Part shown: in pieces, positions 29,127 through 37,894 of the stretch | Position numbering within the stretch: the first letter of the stretch is position 1 | Layout: every line of letters begins with the position of its first letter | NCBI GenBank assembly: GCA_029433415.1 | Contig: JAQTIA010000002.1 | Coordinates: 57,501 to 121,500, forward strand | Reading direction: 5' to 3' | Source: Acetobacteraceae bacterium ESL0709 | GTDB lineage: Bacteria > Pseudomonadota > Alphaproteobacteria > Acetobacterales > Acetobacteraceae | Length of the DNA: 64,000 nt | Program-made: the position numbers and the translations under genes | Notes under the pieces: generated by a model | The model's database searches: none | What the model was told of the DNA's origin: nothing | What the model saw: the letters and a program-made list of their open reading frames with translations, nothing else

Positions 29127-30020
29127 ATGTCTGAGAATCTCGACCAACAGCAGTTTAATCGTGTGATAGATTTGAAAGTCGGCGCACATGTTATCCCTCT
29201 GGAAATGGGGCTATACTGTGTTTTGCATGCGCCAGGACAGCGCGAGGCTGATGGCTTGGGGTTGCCCGGTATACGTATTTCGAGAGCTCCATTGTCAACA
29301 GAAGAAGATATTGAGATTATTACATTTTCATCTGATGGGTGGTTGGGTGCTGCCAATAATGCAGCTCTTGTCAAAGTAAAACATGATCATGCGGGTATCC
29401 TTGTGACAACCTATCAGGAGCCTGGCAGCCCTTATGAGGGGCCACGCTTGCAGGTTATGCGTCTTTTTGCCGGGGCGGAGACGGTTGGACAGCCTGCGGT
29501 GTCTTCACAGAGAGTGGTACAGCCTCCCTCCGAGCAGGATAGTGTGTTGAGGGAGGTCAGCGCGCATATCCAGCGTGAAGGCGACGTCGTTAGGCCCGTA
29601 GGAGTCTGGATGGGGAAACCAGGTAGCGGCTTATGGATTGAAGGATTTTCCGTTAGTCCTGAGTGTCATATCAAGGCTGAGGATATCGAATATCAAGCTG
29701 TACTGGGGAAAGGGTGGCTTTCACCATGGAGTGATGGCGGCCAATTCTGTGGTTCAAGAGGAATGTCCCTGCCTATTTTGGGGATGTGCATCCGTCTTAA
29801 GGAACAGGCTGCCAAAGAGTGGAAATTACGGCTTTCAGGTTGCTTCACGGATGGTACTAAGGTAGGGCCCCTTGAAGGAGCGGAAATTATGCTGGAGAGC
29901 GAGGGGCTGGCACCACTTGAAGCTTTTCAGCTGGATATTTTGCCGCTTGCCAATGGTCAGGACAAGCTACAGAACGATCAGAAAAAGGCGACCCGCCGTG
30001 ATCGCGCAGGGGTGAAATAA
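29127..30020 (+). CDS. Unknown protein with ChW-like segment
   Basis: A 297-aa protein without signal peptide or membrane segment. Residues about 188-224 (EYQAVLGKGWLSPWSDGG, then SRGMSLPILGMCIRL) recall the ChW (clostridial hydrophobic W) repeat pattern of a GW..W..DG core, a G.S.G segment and a hydrophobic strand. The N-terminal 140 residues are predicted mostly beta and show no known motif. It lies 156 bases after the large glycosyltransferase and 42 bases before a GT4 gene, inside the secretion/glycosylation run. A carbohydrate- or protein-binding role is possible but unproven. Confidence 0.6.
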   Translation: MSENLDQQQFNRVIDLKVGAHVIPLEMGLYCVLHAPGQREADGLGLPGIRISRAPLSTEEDIEIITFSSDGWLGAANNAALVKVKHDHAGILVTTYQEPGSPYEGPRLQVMRLFAGAETVGQPAVSSQRVVQPPSEQDSVLREVSAHIQREGDVVRPVGVWMGKPGSGLWIEGFSVSPECHIKAEDIEYQAVLGKGWLSPWSDGGQFCGSRGMSLPILGMCIRLKEQAAKEWKLRLSGCFTDGTKVGPLEGAEIMLESEGLAPLEAFQLDILPLANGQDKLQNDQKKATRRDRAGVK

Positions 30021-30062
30021 AACGTGTCGAATGTTTTTTGCCTGAGAGTGTAATATAAAACG

Positions 30063-31283
30063 GTGCGGTATCTTTTTATTCACCAGAGTTTCCCTGCACA
30101 ATATGCCCATCTTGTGAAACATCTTGTCAAGCAAGGTGGTCATGAGGTGGTTTTTATTACAAGTCAGCAGAGACCTGAAATAGAGGGTGTCAGGAAAGTC
30201 CTCTATGCTATCCCGACTGTGTCAAATACAGGTGTACATCCCTGTGCAAGTGAATTTTCCCAGGCACTCTGGCGGGCCGATGTCGTTGCAACTGTCGCCA
30301 AATCTGTAAAAGCTCTTGGATATATCCCTGATATCATTATTGGCCATCATGGCTGGGGAGAGCTTTTGAGGATTGTAGATGTTTTCCCTGATACACCGAT
30401 TCTGGGGTATTTCGAGTTCTATTACAGTCTAACGGGGTTAGATGTTAATTTTGATCCCGAATTTCCGTTTAATCCTAAATTGGCGCCTTATGTAAGGGCC
30501 AAGAATGCCGTAAACCTGCAGGCTCTGTCCCTCCCTGGATATGGGCAGACACCGACCCTGTTTCAGAAAGAGACTTACCCTGACTGGGCCCAGCAGAAAA
30601 TCGATCTTCTGCGGGAAGGTGTCGATCTTGGTGTCTGTTGTCCAGATAATAAGTGCCGGAAGACTGATTTGACCATTGGTCCTTTGTTTCTGTCTGCCAA
30701 AGAAAAAATAGTGACCTATGTCGCGCGTAGCCTGGAGCCATATAGAGGGTTTCACAGTTTTATGCGTGCTCTGCCATCTATTCAGAAAGAGCGGTCTGAT
30801 GCGAGGATCGTAATTGTTGGCCGCGATACAGTGAGTTATGGTATGCCCCCCAAGGATGGAGGCACATGGCGACAGACTTTATTGGCTGAACTTGAGGGGA
30901 AACTGGATCTGGATCGCATCAATTTTGTAGACTGGCTCACTCATAAGGATTTTGTGAGACTATTGCAGCGTTCTGATGCGCATGTTTATCTGACATATCC
31001 TTTTGTTTTGTCGTGGTCCTTGCGAGAAGCAATGGCTGTGGGGTGTCCGCTTGTTGCCAGTGATACAGCTCCTGTGAGAGAGTTCCTGGATGACAACAAA
31101 ACGGCTCGTCTTGTGCCGTTTCTGGAGCCAGAAAAGATTGCAGCCGCTGTTCTGGATTTGCTGGGGAATCCTTCTCTGGCGCAGCGTTTGGGTAGCAGGG
31201 CTCATAAAGAGGCTTCAGTTATCCTGGACGTTAAAAAATATCTGCAGTGTTACGAGGATTTGATAGCACGTCTGGTTGGTTGA
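30063..31283 (+). CDS. GT4-family glycosyltransferase
   Basis: A 406-aa GT-B glycosyltransferase, probably cytoplasmic. The N-terminus MRYLFIHQSFPAQYAHL fits the GT4 group whose N-terminal domain begins ILFIHQNFPGQF. The C-terminal domain has ARSLEPYRGFHSFMRALP, DARIVIVGRD and the donor-binding LSWSLREAMAVGCPLVASD. The start is GTG at 30063. Substrate is unknown. Its position in the run suggests work on the same glycan as the 981-aa enzyme. Confidence 0.87.
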   Translation: MRYLFIHQSFPAQYAHLVKHLVKQGGHEVVFITSQQRPEIEGVRKVLYAIPTVSNTGVHPCASEFSQALWRADVVATVAKSVKALGYIPDIIIGHHGWGELLRIVDVFPDTPILGYFEFYYSLTGLDVNFDPEFPFNPKLAPYVRAKNAVNLQALSLPGYGQTPTLFQKETYPDWAQQKIDLLREGVDLGVCCPDNKCRKTDLTIGPLFLSAKEKIVTYVARSLEPYRGFHSFMRALPSIQKERSDARIVIVGRDTVSYGMPPKDGGTWRQTLLAELEGKLDLDRINFVDWLTHKDFVRLLQRSDAHVYLTYPFVLSWSLREAMAVGCPLVASDTAPVREFLDDNKTARLVPFLEPEKIAAAVLDLLGNPSLAQRLGSRAHKEASVILDVKKYLQCYEDLIARLVG

Positions 31284-31316
31284 ATTAATCTTGGAACAAG
31301 ATACTGGAAATTATTT

Positions 31317-31769
31317 ATGCCTGCCGAAATTTTGCCTGCTTTGAGACTGATGGTTGAACACTGGGTTGTGAAAAAAGCTCCTTCTGTTCCACCAGAGAAA
31401 TTGACCTCCGAGGATCTGAATCACTTGGCCAGGGCAGCTATAGAGACTCTTAGCCAGAGAGCCTTGGGAATTGCGTCAAGTGCCTGGGGGCCTCTTGAAA
31501 CAGTGACAAGGGGCTGGATTGTCCAGCGTCAAAAAGGCGAGGCACCAGCTCCGATGGGAGAGGATGATTTTCGTCGTTTAGTACGTTTCGTCCTTGAGGG
31601 TTTTTCAAATCAGCCCGTAACAACAGAGGACGGACCGAAATCTGCGGCTGATCTGGCTGCTTTCGGGGCAAAAAGTGAAGAGACGCTCCCTGATGGGCGA
31701 CGTGTAGCTGATCTTCTGGCAAAAGATCCTTTCTTCTTTGCTCGTGAACATTTAGCGCAGTCTTTGTAG
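31317..31769 (+). CDS. Small protein of unknown function
   Basis: A 150-aa protein that I do not recognise. It is mainly helical by appearance, without signal peptide or membrane segment, and has no cysteine and no metal motif. The segment DDFRRLVRFVLEGF and the C-terminal VADLLAKDPFFFAREHL could be amphipathic helices. It starts 33 bases after the GT4 gene and is the last gene before the strong terminator at 31801, so it belongs to the same run. Confidence 0.6.
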   Translation: MPAEILPALRLMVEHWVVKKAPSVPPEKLTSEDLNHLARAAIETLSQRALGIASSAWGPLETVTRGWIVQRQKGEAPAPMGEDDFRRLVRFVLEGFSNQPVTTEDGPKSAADLAAFGAKSEETLPDGRRVADLLAKDPFFFAREHLAQSL

Positions 31770-31800
31770 GGTCCCCCCTGATCGGGGCATTTATGAAAAA

Positions 31801-31832
31801 AAAGCGTGGGAGATTACACCCCCTCACGCTTT
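31801..31832. terminator. Bidirectional terminator between secretion run and dps
   Basis: AAAGCGTG and CACGCTTT form a stem with extra pairing of GG and CC inside. On the minus strand it is followed by an unbroken run of eight T, a strong intrinsic terminator for dps. On the plus strand only TTTCTAT follows, so termination of the rightward operon there is weaker. Confidence 0.8.
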
Positions 31833-31857
31833 CTATAGGCTAGTCACGTGGTTGAAT

Positions 31858-32367
31858 TTAGCCTTTGACGACTTCTTTGTCCTGTAGATGGGCTTCAAGG
31901 AACCACAGGTTTTTATCAAGGCCACGGGAAACTTCCGTAAACAGATCGGATGTATCATCGTCGCCAGCCTCGTCAGTGGCCTTAATGGCCTCACGAATAT
32001 TGTTGGCGACCTGCCCATAGCGATCAATCAAGGCTTTCAGGTGGTCTTGTACGGAGAAGATTTCTGTAGGGTAAGGCTTGCAGCTTGTTTTTTTATCGAC
32101 GGCTTGGACCGTACCGAAAGCAGTACCGCCAAGCTGGACCGCACGCTCTGCCACTGAGTCGCTGTAACCATCAATTTCGGTCCGGAAGCCATCAAGCATG
32201 AGGTGTACACCAATAAAATTTGACCCTTTCAGGTTCCAGTGAGCCTGTTTGGTCACAAGGGCCAGATCAATCAGATCAGCCAGACGGGCGTTGAGCAGCT
32301 CAATGGAGACGGCTTTTGTATTGTCGGGTGTATTATTTTTTGTGCGGAAGTGATTCATCTTGGTCAT
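31858..32367 (-). CDS. dps: Dps-family DNA-binding ferritin-like protein
   Basis: About 169 aa. Dps forms 12-subunit shells that oxidise and store iron with hydrogen peroxide and protect DNA in starvation. The ferroxidase residues are all visible: H43 in QAHWNLKG, H55, D59 (VHLMLDGF), D70 and E74 in SDSVAERAVQLGG. AAAGGA lies six bases before the ATG at 32367. Another ATG directly before it (32370) is possible, and the longer frame to 32436 is unlikely. The leader of about 65 bases separates it from the upstream glycosyltransferase gene on the same strand. Confidence 0.93.
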   Translation of the reverse strand: MTKMNHFRTKNNTPDNTKAVSIELLNARLADLIDLALVTKQAHWNLKGSNFIGVHLMLDGFRTEIDGYSDSVAERAVQLGGTAFGTVQAVDKKTSCKPYPTEIFSVQDHLKALIDRYGQVANNIREAIKATDEAGDDDTSDLFTEVSRGLDKNLWFLEAHLQDKEVVKG

Positions 32368-32432
32368 CATATGTCCTTTCTGGAAATCTCCCCCTCCATG
32401 AGAGGGTAAAGCAAAACCCCGGAGAGAGTGTC

Positions 32433-34979
32433 TCACATAATAGTTGCAAAATCACGAAGATCGAAGAAAGTTTCTCCGTCCTCACTAAAGTAACGTGGGT
32501 AGGCTGGATCATTTTCAAAGAGGGGGACACCCTGCCAACGCTCTTTTATATGCTCTCTTTCATGGAAAAAACGTTCTTCATGTTCGGGACGATCGTCACT
32601 TTTCCGCGAAAAACTCTCAAAATGCTCAGCAATGGCATCGGCACAATAAATAATTTTCCATCCTGCCTGTCTGATTTTGAGGCAAAGATCGACATCATTA
32701 TAGGCGACCGGGAGCCCTTTTTCATCAAATCCCCCGACGGCTTCAAAGAGCTCCTTTTTTATAAGCATGGTAGCTCCGGTAACAGCCGTCACTTCCTGGC
32801 TGAGGCGAATGCGCCCTATATAACCATAATCATGGCCCGGTCTGGCCCTGTGCATGTGGGCACCGATTACATCGGGCCCTACGGCGACACCCGCATGCTG
32901 AATCGTCCCATTAGGATAAAGAAGACGCGCTCCGACAATGGCGACATGGGGAATGGAGAGCGCTTCCATCATCATTAATTTGATGAAATCTTCCTGATGG
33001 ATAATGACATCATTATTCAGAAAAAGAAGATAATCAGCTTTTGAGTGTTTAGCGGCCTCATTATTCAGGCGGGCAAAATTGAAATTTTCTTCTATGCGTA
33101 ATACCTTGACTCGCGGATCATTTTGAACCTCTTGCAAAAACGCCAGCGTTTTTGTCTCGACGGAAAAATTATCCACTAGAATCAGAGACATATTTTTGTA
33201 GTTCTGGTGTTTCAGAAGGGCTTCCACACAATGTTGTGTCATTTCTGACTGATCACGGAAAGGGATAATGACACTTACCTGAGGCTGGGAATGCGTGGCC
33301 CAGTCAATCTTGTAAATGCTGAGTTTATCAATTGAAGACACATGGCCTTTGATAGCTTGTCTTTTGAGGTGTTCCTGCACAGCGGCTATGCCGGCCGTAA
33401 CAGCATAGTCCTTGTTGGCAAGGGTGGCTGCCGTCGAGTTCTGTGCTTTACGCCAGTGGTAAAGCACTTCCCGGACATGGAAGATGGAGGCATTGTCCAG
33501 TGATTCAACGAGTCTTAGAATAAGGTCATGATCCTGTGCACCATCATAGCGTTTCTCAAGGAGGCCAACAGCGCGGAGTGTTTCAGCTTCCACCATTGTC
33601 AAGTGGCAGATATAATTGCATCCCAGCAGATAGCGATAATTGAAATCCGGTTTTAAATTAGGTTCCAGATAATGGCCTGATGGGTCGATCTTGTCTTCAT
33701 CGGAGTAAAGAAGCTTGGCTTTTGTGGTCAGTGCGGCACGGATCATGAGTTCGAGGGCAACAGGGCTGAGACGGTCATCATGGTCGAAAAAGGCGATATA
33801 GGCCCCTTTTGCGTGTCTGATGGCTTCATTGGTGGCTTCGGCAATACCCTGGTTTTTCTTAAGAAAGAACGATCTTATTCGCTTGTCCTGTTTGGCATAG
33901 CCGCGCATGAGCTCGCTGATTTCGGGATTTTGACTCCCGTCATCAACCAGTATCAGTTCCCAGTTCTGATAGGTTTGATGCAGGACAGAGTCTATAGCTT
34001 CCCTGAAATCTTCCTCTAGCGGATTCCATACAGGGCAGAGCACGCTGATCAAGGGCTGGCTGGCAAGAGGCGTCAGAGCCCGTAGAGCCTCGGTCTTTTT
34101 AAAAAGGGCGTTCTGATACTGTCTGGCCCATTCATCGTAATGTGTCAGGTTAGGTGGTCGTCGAGGAATAAGGTCCCTGACATTGCGTCGTAACGCAGTA
34201 AGTTGTCTGTGCAGATTTCCGATAGTGGCTTCAAGCTCTACGAGACGTGTTTCAAGGTCATCCTGTACAAGGGAGCTACTGAAAGGACTGTTCTGCAGGG
34301 TGACATTATCAGGTAGAATTTTTACTTCAAATTGGTGGATTCTGCGGTCTCGTAGAGAGAGAGGTAGATAGACCTCAAAGCCACAACTGGGATTGCCTTT
34401 AAGGTTTTCGGCAACATCGCCACGATAATGGTCAGCACGGGCTGTGGTCAGGGCAACGCCGTCCACAGAAACTGAAATGACCAGATTGCCCTTCCATGGT
34501 TGATAAGGAGTTTCGCGCTTGCAGACCCAGCCTCTCAGCCAGCCTTTGAAGATACCGTCAACATGACTGCGATAATCGTTGTAGTCCTTTTCAGTGAGCA
34601 ACAGGGTTTCCAACTGACGGCCAGGATTGCCAGGATCAGGCAGAGGCAGGATTGTGCGATCGGGAAAACGTAACCCAATTTCATGAGGTTTATGATCGAA
34701 ACAGGTCTCCGGGAGAGGAAAGTTAAAGCCCACTCGTGGGGAAGGGAGTTTCAGTGTCTCGGAAACATCAAGCCGAGATAGATTGCAGAGAAACTGGGCG
34801 ACTTCCTGCCCGTCAATAATGAGATGAATTCCGACAGGGACAGACGGATTATTAATATTAAAGGCCCATCCATAAAGGAACCCAGCCTTGGTATTATCGA
34901 CGACCCCTCTGAAAGGACTAATCTCGCGGTTAGGTAGAGATGGTTTTGTAAGAAGTTTATCAGTGGGTATTTGGGTCAC
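32433..34979 (-). CDS. Large glycosyltransferase with two GT2 domains
   Basis: An 848-aa protein. The N-terminal third (to about 230) has no known catalytic motif but shows two similar beta-rich units (each ends in a segment like SVPVGIHLIIDGQ or KGNLVISVSVDG). A short coiled coil follows near 240-275. GT2 domain one (about 310-540) has VLCPVWNP, ILVDDGSQN and FFDHDDRL. GT2 domain two (about 575-840) has VSVIIPFRDQ, LFLNNDVIIH and YNDVDLCLKIRQAGW. Such proteins extend surface polysaccharides or glycosylate proteins from the cytoplasmic side. It faces the secretion/glycosylation run across dps. Its acceptor is unknown. Confidence 0.87.
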   Translation of the reverse strand: MTQIPTDKLLTKPSLPNREISPFRGVVDNTKAGFLYGWAFNINNPSVPVGIHLIIDGQEVAQFLCNLSRLDVSETLKLPSPRVGFNFPLPETCFDHKPHEIGLRFPDRTILPLPDPGNPGRQLETLLLTEKDYNDYRSHVDGIFKGWLRGWVCKRETPYQPWKGNLVISVSVDGVALTTARADHYRGDVAENLKGNPSCGFEVYLPLSLRDRRIHQFEVKILPDNVTLQNSPFSSSLVQDDLETRLVELEATIGNLHRQLTALRRNVRDLIPRRPPNLTHYDEWARQYQNALFKKTEALRALTPLASQPLISVLCPVWNPLEEDFREAIDSVLHQTYQNWELILVDDGSQNPEISELMRGYAKQDKRIRSFFLKKNQGIAEATNEAIRHAKGAYIAFFDHDDRLSPVALELMIRAALTTKAKLLYSDEDKIDPSGHYLEPNLKPDFNYRYLLGCNYICHLTMVEAETLRAVGLLEKRYDGAQDHDLILRLVESLDNASIFHVREVLYHWRKAQNSTAATLANKDYAVTAGIAAVQEHLKRQAIKGHVSSIDKLSIYKIDWATHSQPQVSVIIPFRDQSEMTQHCVEALLKHQNYKNMSLILVDNFSVETKTLAFLQEVQNDPRVKVLRIEENFNFARLNNEAAKHSKADYLLFLNNDVIIHQEDFIKLMMMEALSIPHVAIVGARLLYPNGTIQHAGVAVGPDVIGAHMHRARPGHDYGYIGRIRLSQEVTAVTGATMLIKKELFEAVGGFDEKGLPVAYNDVDLCLKIRQAGWKIIYCADAIAEHFESFSRKSDDRPEHEERFFHEREHIKERWQGVPLFENDPAYPRYFSEDGETFFDLRDFATIM

Positions 34980-35242
34980 AAAAAGTTTTTCCTTGGAACA
35001 TGCCCGGGGAATCAGGCAACAGTTCGATCCTTATTAAGAGCGGATTACTCCAAAATCCTGCCTCCTTGTCCCTTCACCTCTTTGAGTATCATTTTATTCT
35101 GCTATCATGAGAAGCATCTTTGGAAGGACACACTGATGATTAGCCGGACGATTGCCCTTTGGGATCGGGGACGCTAAAGCCTCCAGAGAACGCGCCGGTT
35201 TCGGAGCATAGTCCGTATGTTGGTCAAAATATAGGGTTCTGA
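34980..35242. promoter_or_regulatory. Upstream region of pst operon with short leader frame
   Basis: This gap of about 260 bases lies between the divergent large glycosyltransferase and pstC and should hold promoters for both. No clear Pho-box repeat was seen. A 13-codon frame (35136-35177) starts with ATG six bases after AAGGACA and ends TAA, and could be a leader peptide. No gene for a phosphate-binding protein fits here. Confidence 0.4.
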
Positions 35243-36190
35243 ATGATGAAAATAGCGCCCAGGACTCGATCAGAGAAGAACATCCTGAGTCTTGATAGTC
35301 TGTTCCATAGCTTGCTGTGGTTGTGTGCTGTTCTGGTGCTTCTGGTCCTTGGTGGACTCATTATCCTTATGGCAGCAGGAGGGAAAAAAGCTTTTGCCAC
35401 TTTTGGCTGGGGTTTCTTTACCCATACAAGCTGGAATCCCGTCACAGACCATTATGCTGTAATGGCTCCTCTTCTGGGGACGGTTGTCAGTACGGTTATT
35501 GCGGTGGCTATTGCAGTACCCTTGGCATTTGGGACTGCTTTCTGGCTGACTTCTATTGCCCCTCCCCGTTTTGCTTCTGTCGCTGGCATGGCTGTACAGC
35601 TATTGGCGGCAGTTCCCTCTATTATCTTCGGAATGTGGGGTTTTTTTACGATTGTGCCCTTTTTGGCCAATGTGGTGCAGCCCTTTCTTAATCATCATGT
35701 AGGCCATTTATGGGTGATTGGCCCTTTATTAAAAGGGTTGCCCATAGGAACAGGCCTTGTGCCGGCGGGTCTTGTGCTGGCTGTCATGATCGCGCCGTTT
35801 ATCACGGCTGTTATGGTTGATGTGTTTAAGGCTGTTCCTTCCATGCTGGAGGAAAGCGCTTATGGATTGGGGGCTACAAGGTGGGAGGTCATGAGCAAGG
35901 TCATTGTTCCATGGTCGCGCACAGGTATGATTGGGGCTATTGTTCTGGGTATGGGGCGTGCCTTGGGGGAAACAATGGCCGTCACATTTGTGATAGGAAA
36001 TGTAACGTCCATTGGTTGGTCGCTTTTCTCTCCCCGGAGCACAGTTGCGTCCTTGATTGCTTTGCAGTTTCCCGAAAGCCCGGAAGGGTCCGTCCGTCTT
36101 TCATCACTTATGGCGCTTGGCTTCGTACTGATGGTCCTGTCTTGTCTGAGTCTTGCCTGTGCCCGTCTTCTCAAAGGAAAACGCCAATGA
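35243..36190 (+). CDS. pstC: Phosphate ABC transporter permease PstC
   Basis: A 315-aa inner-membrane permease of the high-affinity phosphate transporter. About six membrane helices are seen, including a PstC-typical AVPSIIFGMWGFF segment and the EAA loop ESAYGLGATRWEVMSKVIVP, followed by GRALGETMAV. AGGG lies six bases before the ATG. An in-frame ATG one codon later is possible. The stop overlaps the start of pstA as ATGA. Confidence 0.95.
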   Translation: MMKIAPRTRSEKNILSLDSLFHSLLWLCAVLVLLVLGGLIILMAAGGKKAFATFGWGFFTHTSWNPVTDHYAVMAPLLGTVVSTVIAVAIAVPLAFGTAFWLTSIAPPRFASVAGMAVQLLAAVPSIIFGMWGFFTIVPFLANVVQPFLNHHVGHLWVIGPLLKGLPIGTGLVPAGLVLAVMIAPFITAVMVDVFKAVPSMLEESAYGLGATRWEVMSKVIVPWSRTGMIGAIVLGMGRALGETMAVTFVIGNVTSIGWSLFSPRSTVASLIALQFPESPEGSVRLSSLMALGFVLMVLSCLSLACARLLKGKRQ

Positions 36191-37053
36191 CTGATGTTAT
36201 GATGTCCCGTTGGCAGGGTGACAGGCGCACAGTCTATCGCCGACTGAAAAGTCGGTGCGCCACTGTCTTGAGTATTGTGGCGGGCATAATTCTGATCCTG
36301 ACCCTGCTGTCTATTTTATGGATGTTGCTCAGTAAAGGGCTTTCGGGGCTCTCGCTTTCTGTTTTCACAAAGTCTATGGGGCCTCCTGGGACGCATAGTG
36401 GATTGGGGAATGCGATTCTGGGGAGTATTCTTCAAACAGGGCTGGCGTTGCTGATTGCCGCTCCTTTTGGGCTTCTATGCGGCATCTACCTCTCCGAATA
36501 TGGAGGCAAGGACAATCGTTTTGCGTCAGTCGTGCGTTTTGTCGCTGATATTTTGATGTCAGTGCCTTCTATTCTGGTCGGTCTGTTTATCTATCAGTTG
36601 CTGGTGGCCCCATTCAGGCATTTTTCGGGTTTTTCCGGTTCTGTGGCTTTGGCTGTGCTGGCTGTTCCTGTTATTATCCGCACAACCGAGGATATGCTTC
36701 GTCTTGTGCCTGTTGCCATGAGAGAGGCTGGGGCTGCCTTGGGTGCGGCGAAGTGGCGTGTGATCATGTCTCTCTGCCTACGTTCAGCTCGTCAGGGTGT
36801 CGTGACGGGGATTTTGCTGGCTCTGGCACGTATGGGGGGGGAAACGGCGCCGTTGCTTTTTACATCTCTGGGTAATCAGGGGTGGTCGTGGGATTTGTCC
36901 AAGCCCATGGCAAGTCTGCCTATTGTCATCTACCAATATGCAGGCGCTTCCTATGAAGACTGGGTCCAGCTTGCCTGGACGGGGGCGCTGATTGTGACGG
37001 CAGGCGTATTGATGATCAATATTGTTGTGCGTATTTCTTCGCGTCCTCAGTGA
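36187..37053 (+). CDS. pstA: Phosphate ABC transporter permease PstA
   Basis: A 288-aa membrane permease partner of PstC. It shows the family segments SVPSILVGLFIYQLLV and the cytoplasmic loop MREAGAALGAAKWRVIMSL, then ALARMGGETAPLLFT. The frame is open much further upstream inside pstC, but the ATG that overlaps the pstC stop (ATGA at 36187) marks the real start. Confidence 0.94.
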   Translation: MTDVMMSRWQGDRRTVYRRLKSRCATVLSIVAGIILILTLLSILWMLLSKGLSGLSLSVFTKSMGPPGTHSGLGNAILGSILQTGLALLIAAPFGLLCGIYLSEYGGKDNRFASVVRFVADILMSVPSILVGLFIYQLLVAPFRHFSGFSGSVALAVLAVPVIIRTTEDMLRLVPVAMREAGAALGAAKWRVIMSLCLRSARQGVVTGILLALARMGGETAPLLFTSLGNQGWSWDLSKPMASLPIVIYQYAGASYEDWVQLAWTGALIVTAGVLMINIVVRISSRPQ

Positions 37054-37083
37054 TAATTGGATGCAACCAGTAAGGGTGAATTT

Positions 37084-37890
37084 ATGGCTCAGGGACCTAT
37101 AGGGGTTTTTGTTGAAACTGACGGGCGTAACCGGTCGGAAATTGCTCTGGGTGTGCATGATCTGAATTTCTATTATGGTGATCATCACGCCCTGCATGAT
37201 ATTTCGCTTGATTTCCCGGCTCGGCAGGTAACAGCCATGATCGGTCCCAGTGGTTGCGGCAAATCAACATTATTGCGTGTTTTTAACCGTATGTATGATC
37301 TTTATCCCGGCCAGAGGGCGACGGGTGAAGTCATGTTTGATGGCAAGAATATTCTTGATAAGTCCATTGACCTTGATATTTTGCGTTCTCGTGTGGGAAT
37401 GGTGTTTCAGAAGCCGACACCATTTCCTATGTCGATTTATGACAATATCCTCTTCGGGGTGAAACTGCATGAGCGTTTAAGTCGTAGCGAGATGGATGAG
37501 CGTGTGCAGGATGTTCTGACACGTGTGGCTTTGTGGAATGAGGTCAAGGATCGTCTCAAGGCTCCGGCTACCGGGTTGTCGGGAGGGCAGCAGCAGAGAT
37601 TGTGCATTGCACGCTCTATTGCGACCCGTCCAGAGGTTCTTCTGCTGGATGAACCGACTTCGGCTCTGGATCCGATTTCGACAGCTCGTATTGAAGAACT
37701 GCTTGACGAACTCAAGGAAGAGTTCACAATCGCTATTGTCACCCATAATATGCAGCAGGCTGCCAGGTGTGCTGATCGTGTGGCATTCTTTTACATGGGG
37801 CGTCTGATTGAGGTTGATCAGGCGGATCGTATTTTCACAAATCCTCGGCAGAAACAGACCCAGGATTATATTACCGGTAGGTTTGGATAA
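37084..37890 (+). CDS. pstB: Phosphate ABC transporter ATP-binding protein PstB
   Basis: A 268-aa ATPase that energises phosphate import. Walker A GPSGCGKS is at 54-61, the signature LSGGQ at 165-169 and Walker B LLLDE at 186-190, with the PstB-typical [13 protein letters not shown] segment. The start is the ATG at 37084, six bases after AAGGGTGA. An upstream TTG frame is less likely. Length is typical. Confidence 0.96.
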   Translation: MAQGPIGVFVETDGRNRSEIALGVHDLNFYYGDHHALHDISLDFPARQVTAMIGPSGCGKSTLLRVFNRMYDLYPGQRATGEVMFDGKNILDKSIDLDILRSRVGMVFQKPTPFPMSIYDNILFGVKLHERLSRSEMDERVQDVLTRVALWNEVKDRLKAPATGLSGGQQQRLCIARSIATRPEVLLLDEPTSALDPISTARIEELLDELKEEFTIAIVTHNMQQAARCADRVAFFYMGRLIEVDQADRIFTNPRQKQTQDYITGRFG

Positions 37891-37894
37891 AATT

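Noticed and set aside
32316-32978. 220-codon plus-strand frame opposite the 848-aa glycosyltransferase and the dps start
   Set aside because: It lies antisense to well-supported GT2 motifs and shows no domain of its own.
35881-36186. Upstream extension of the pstA frame
   Set aside because: It runs inside pstC out of frame, and the ATGA overlap at 36187 marks the real start.
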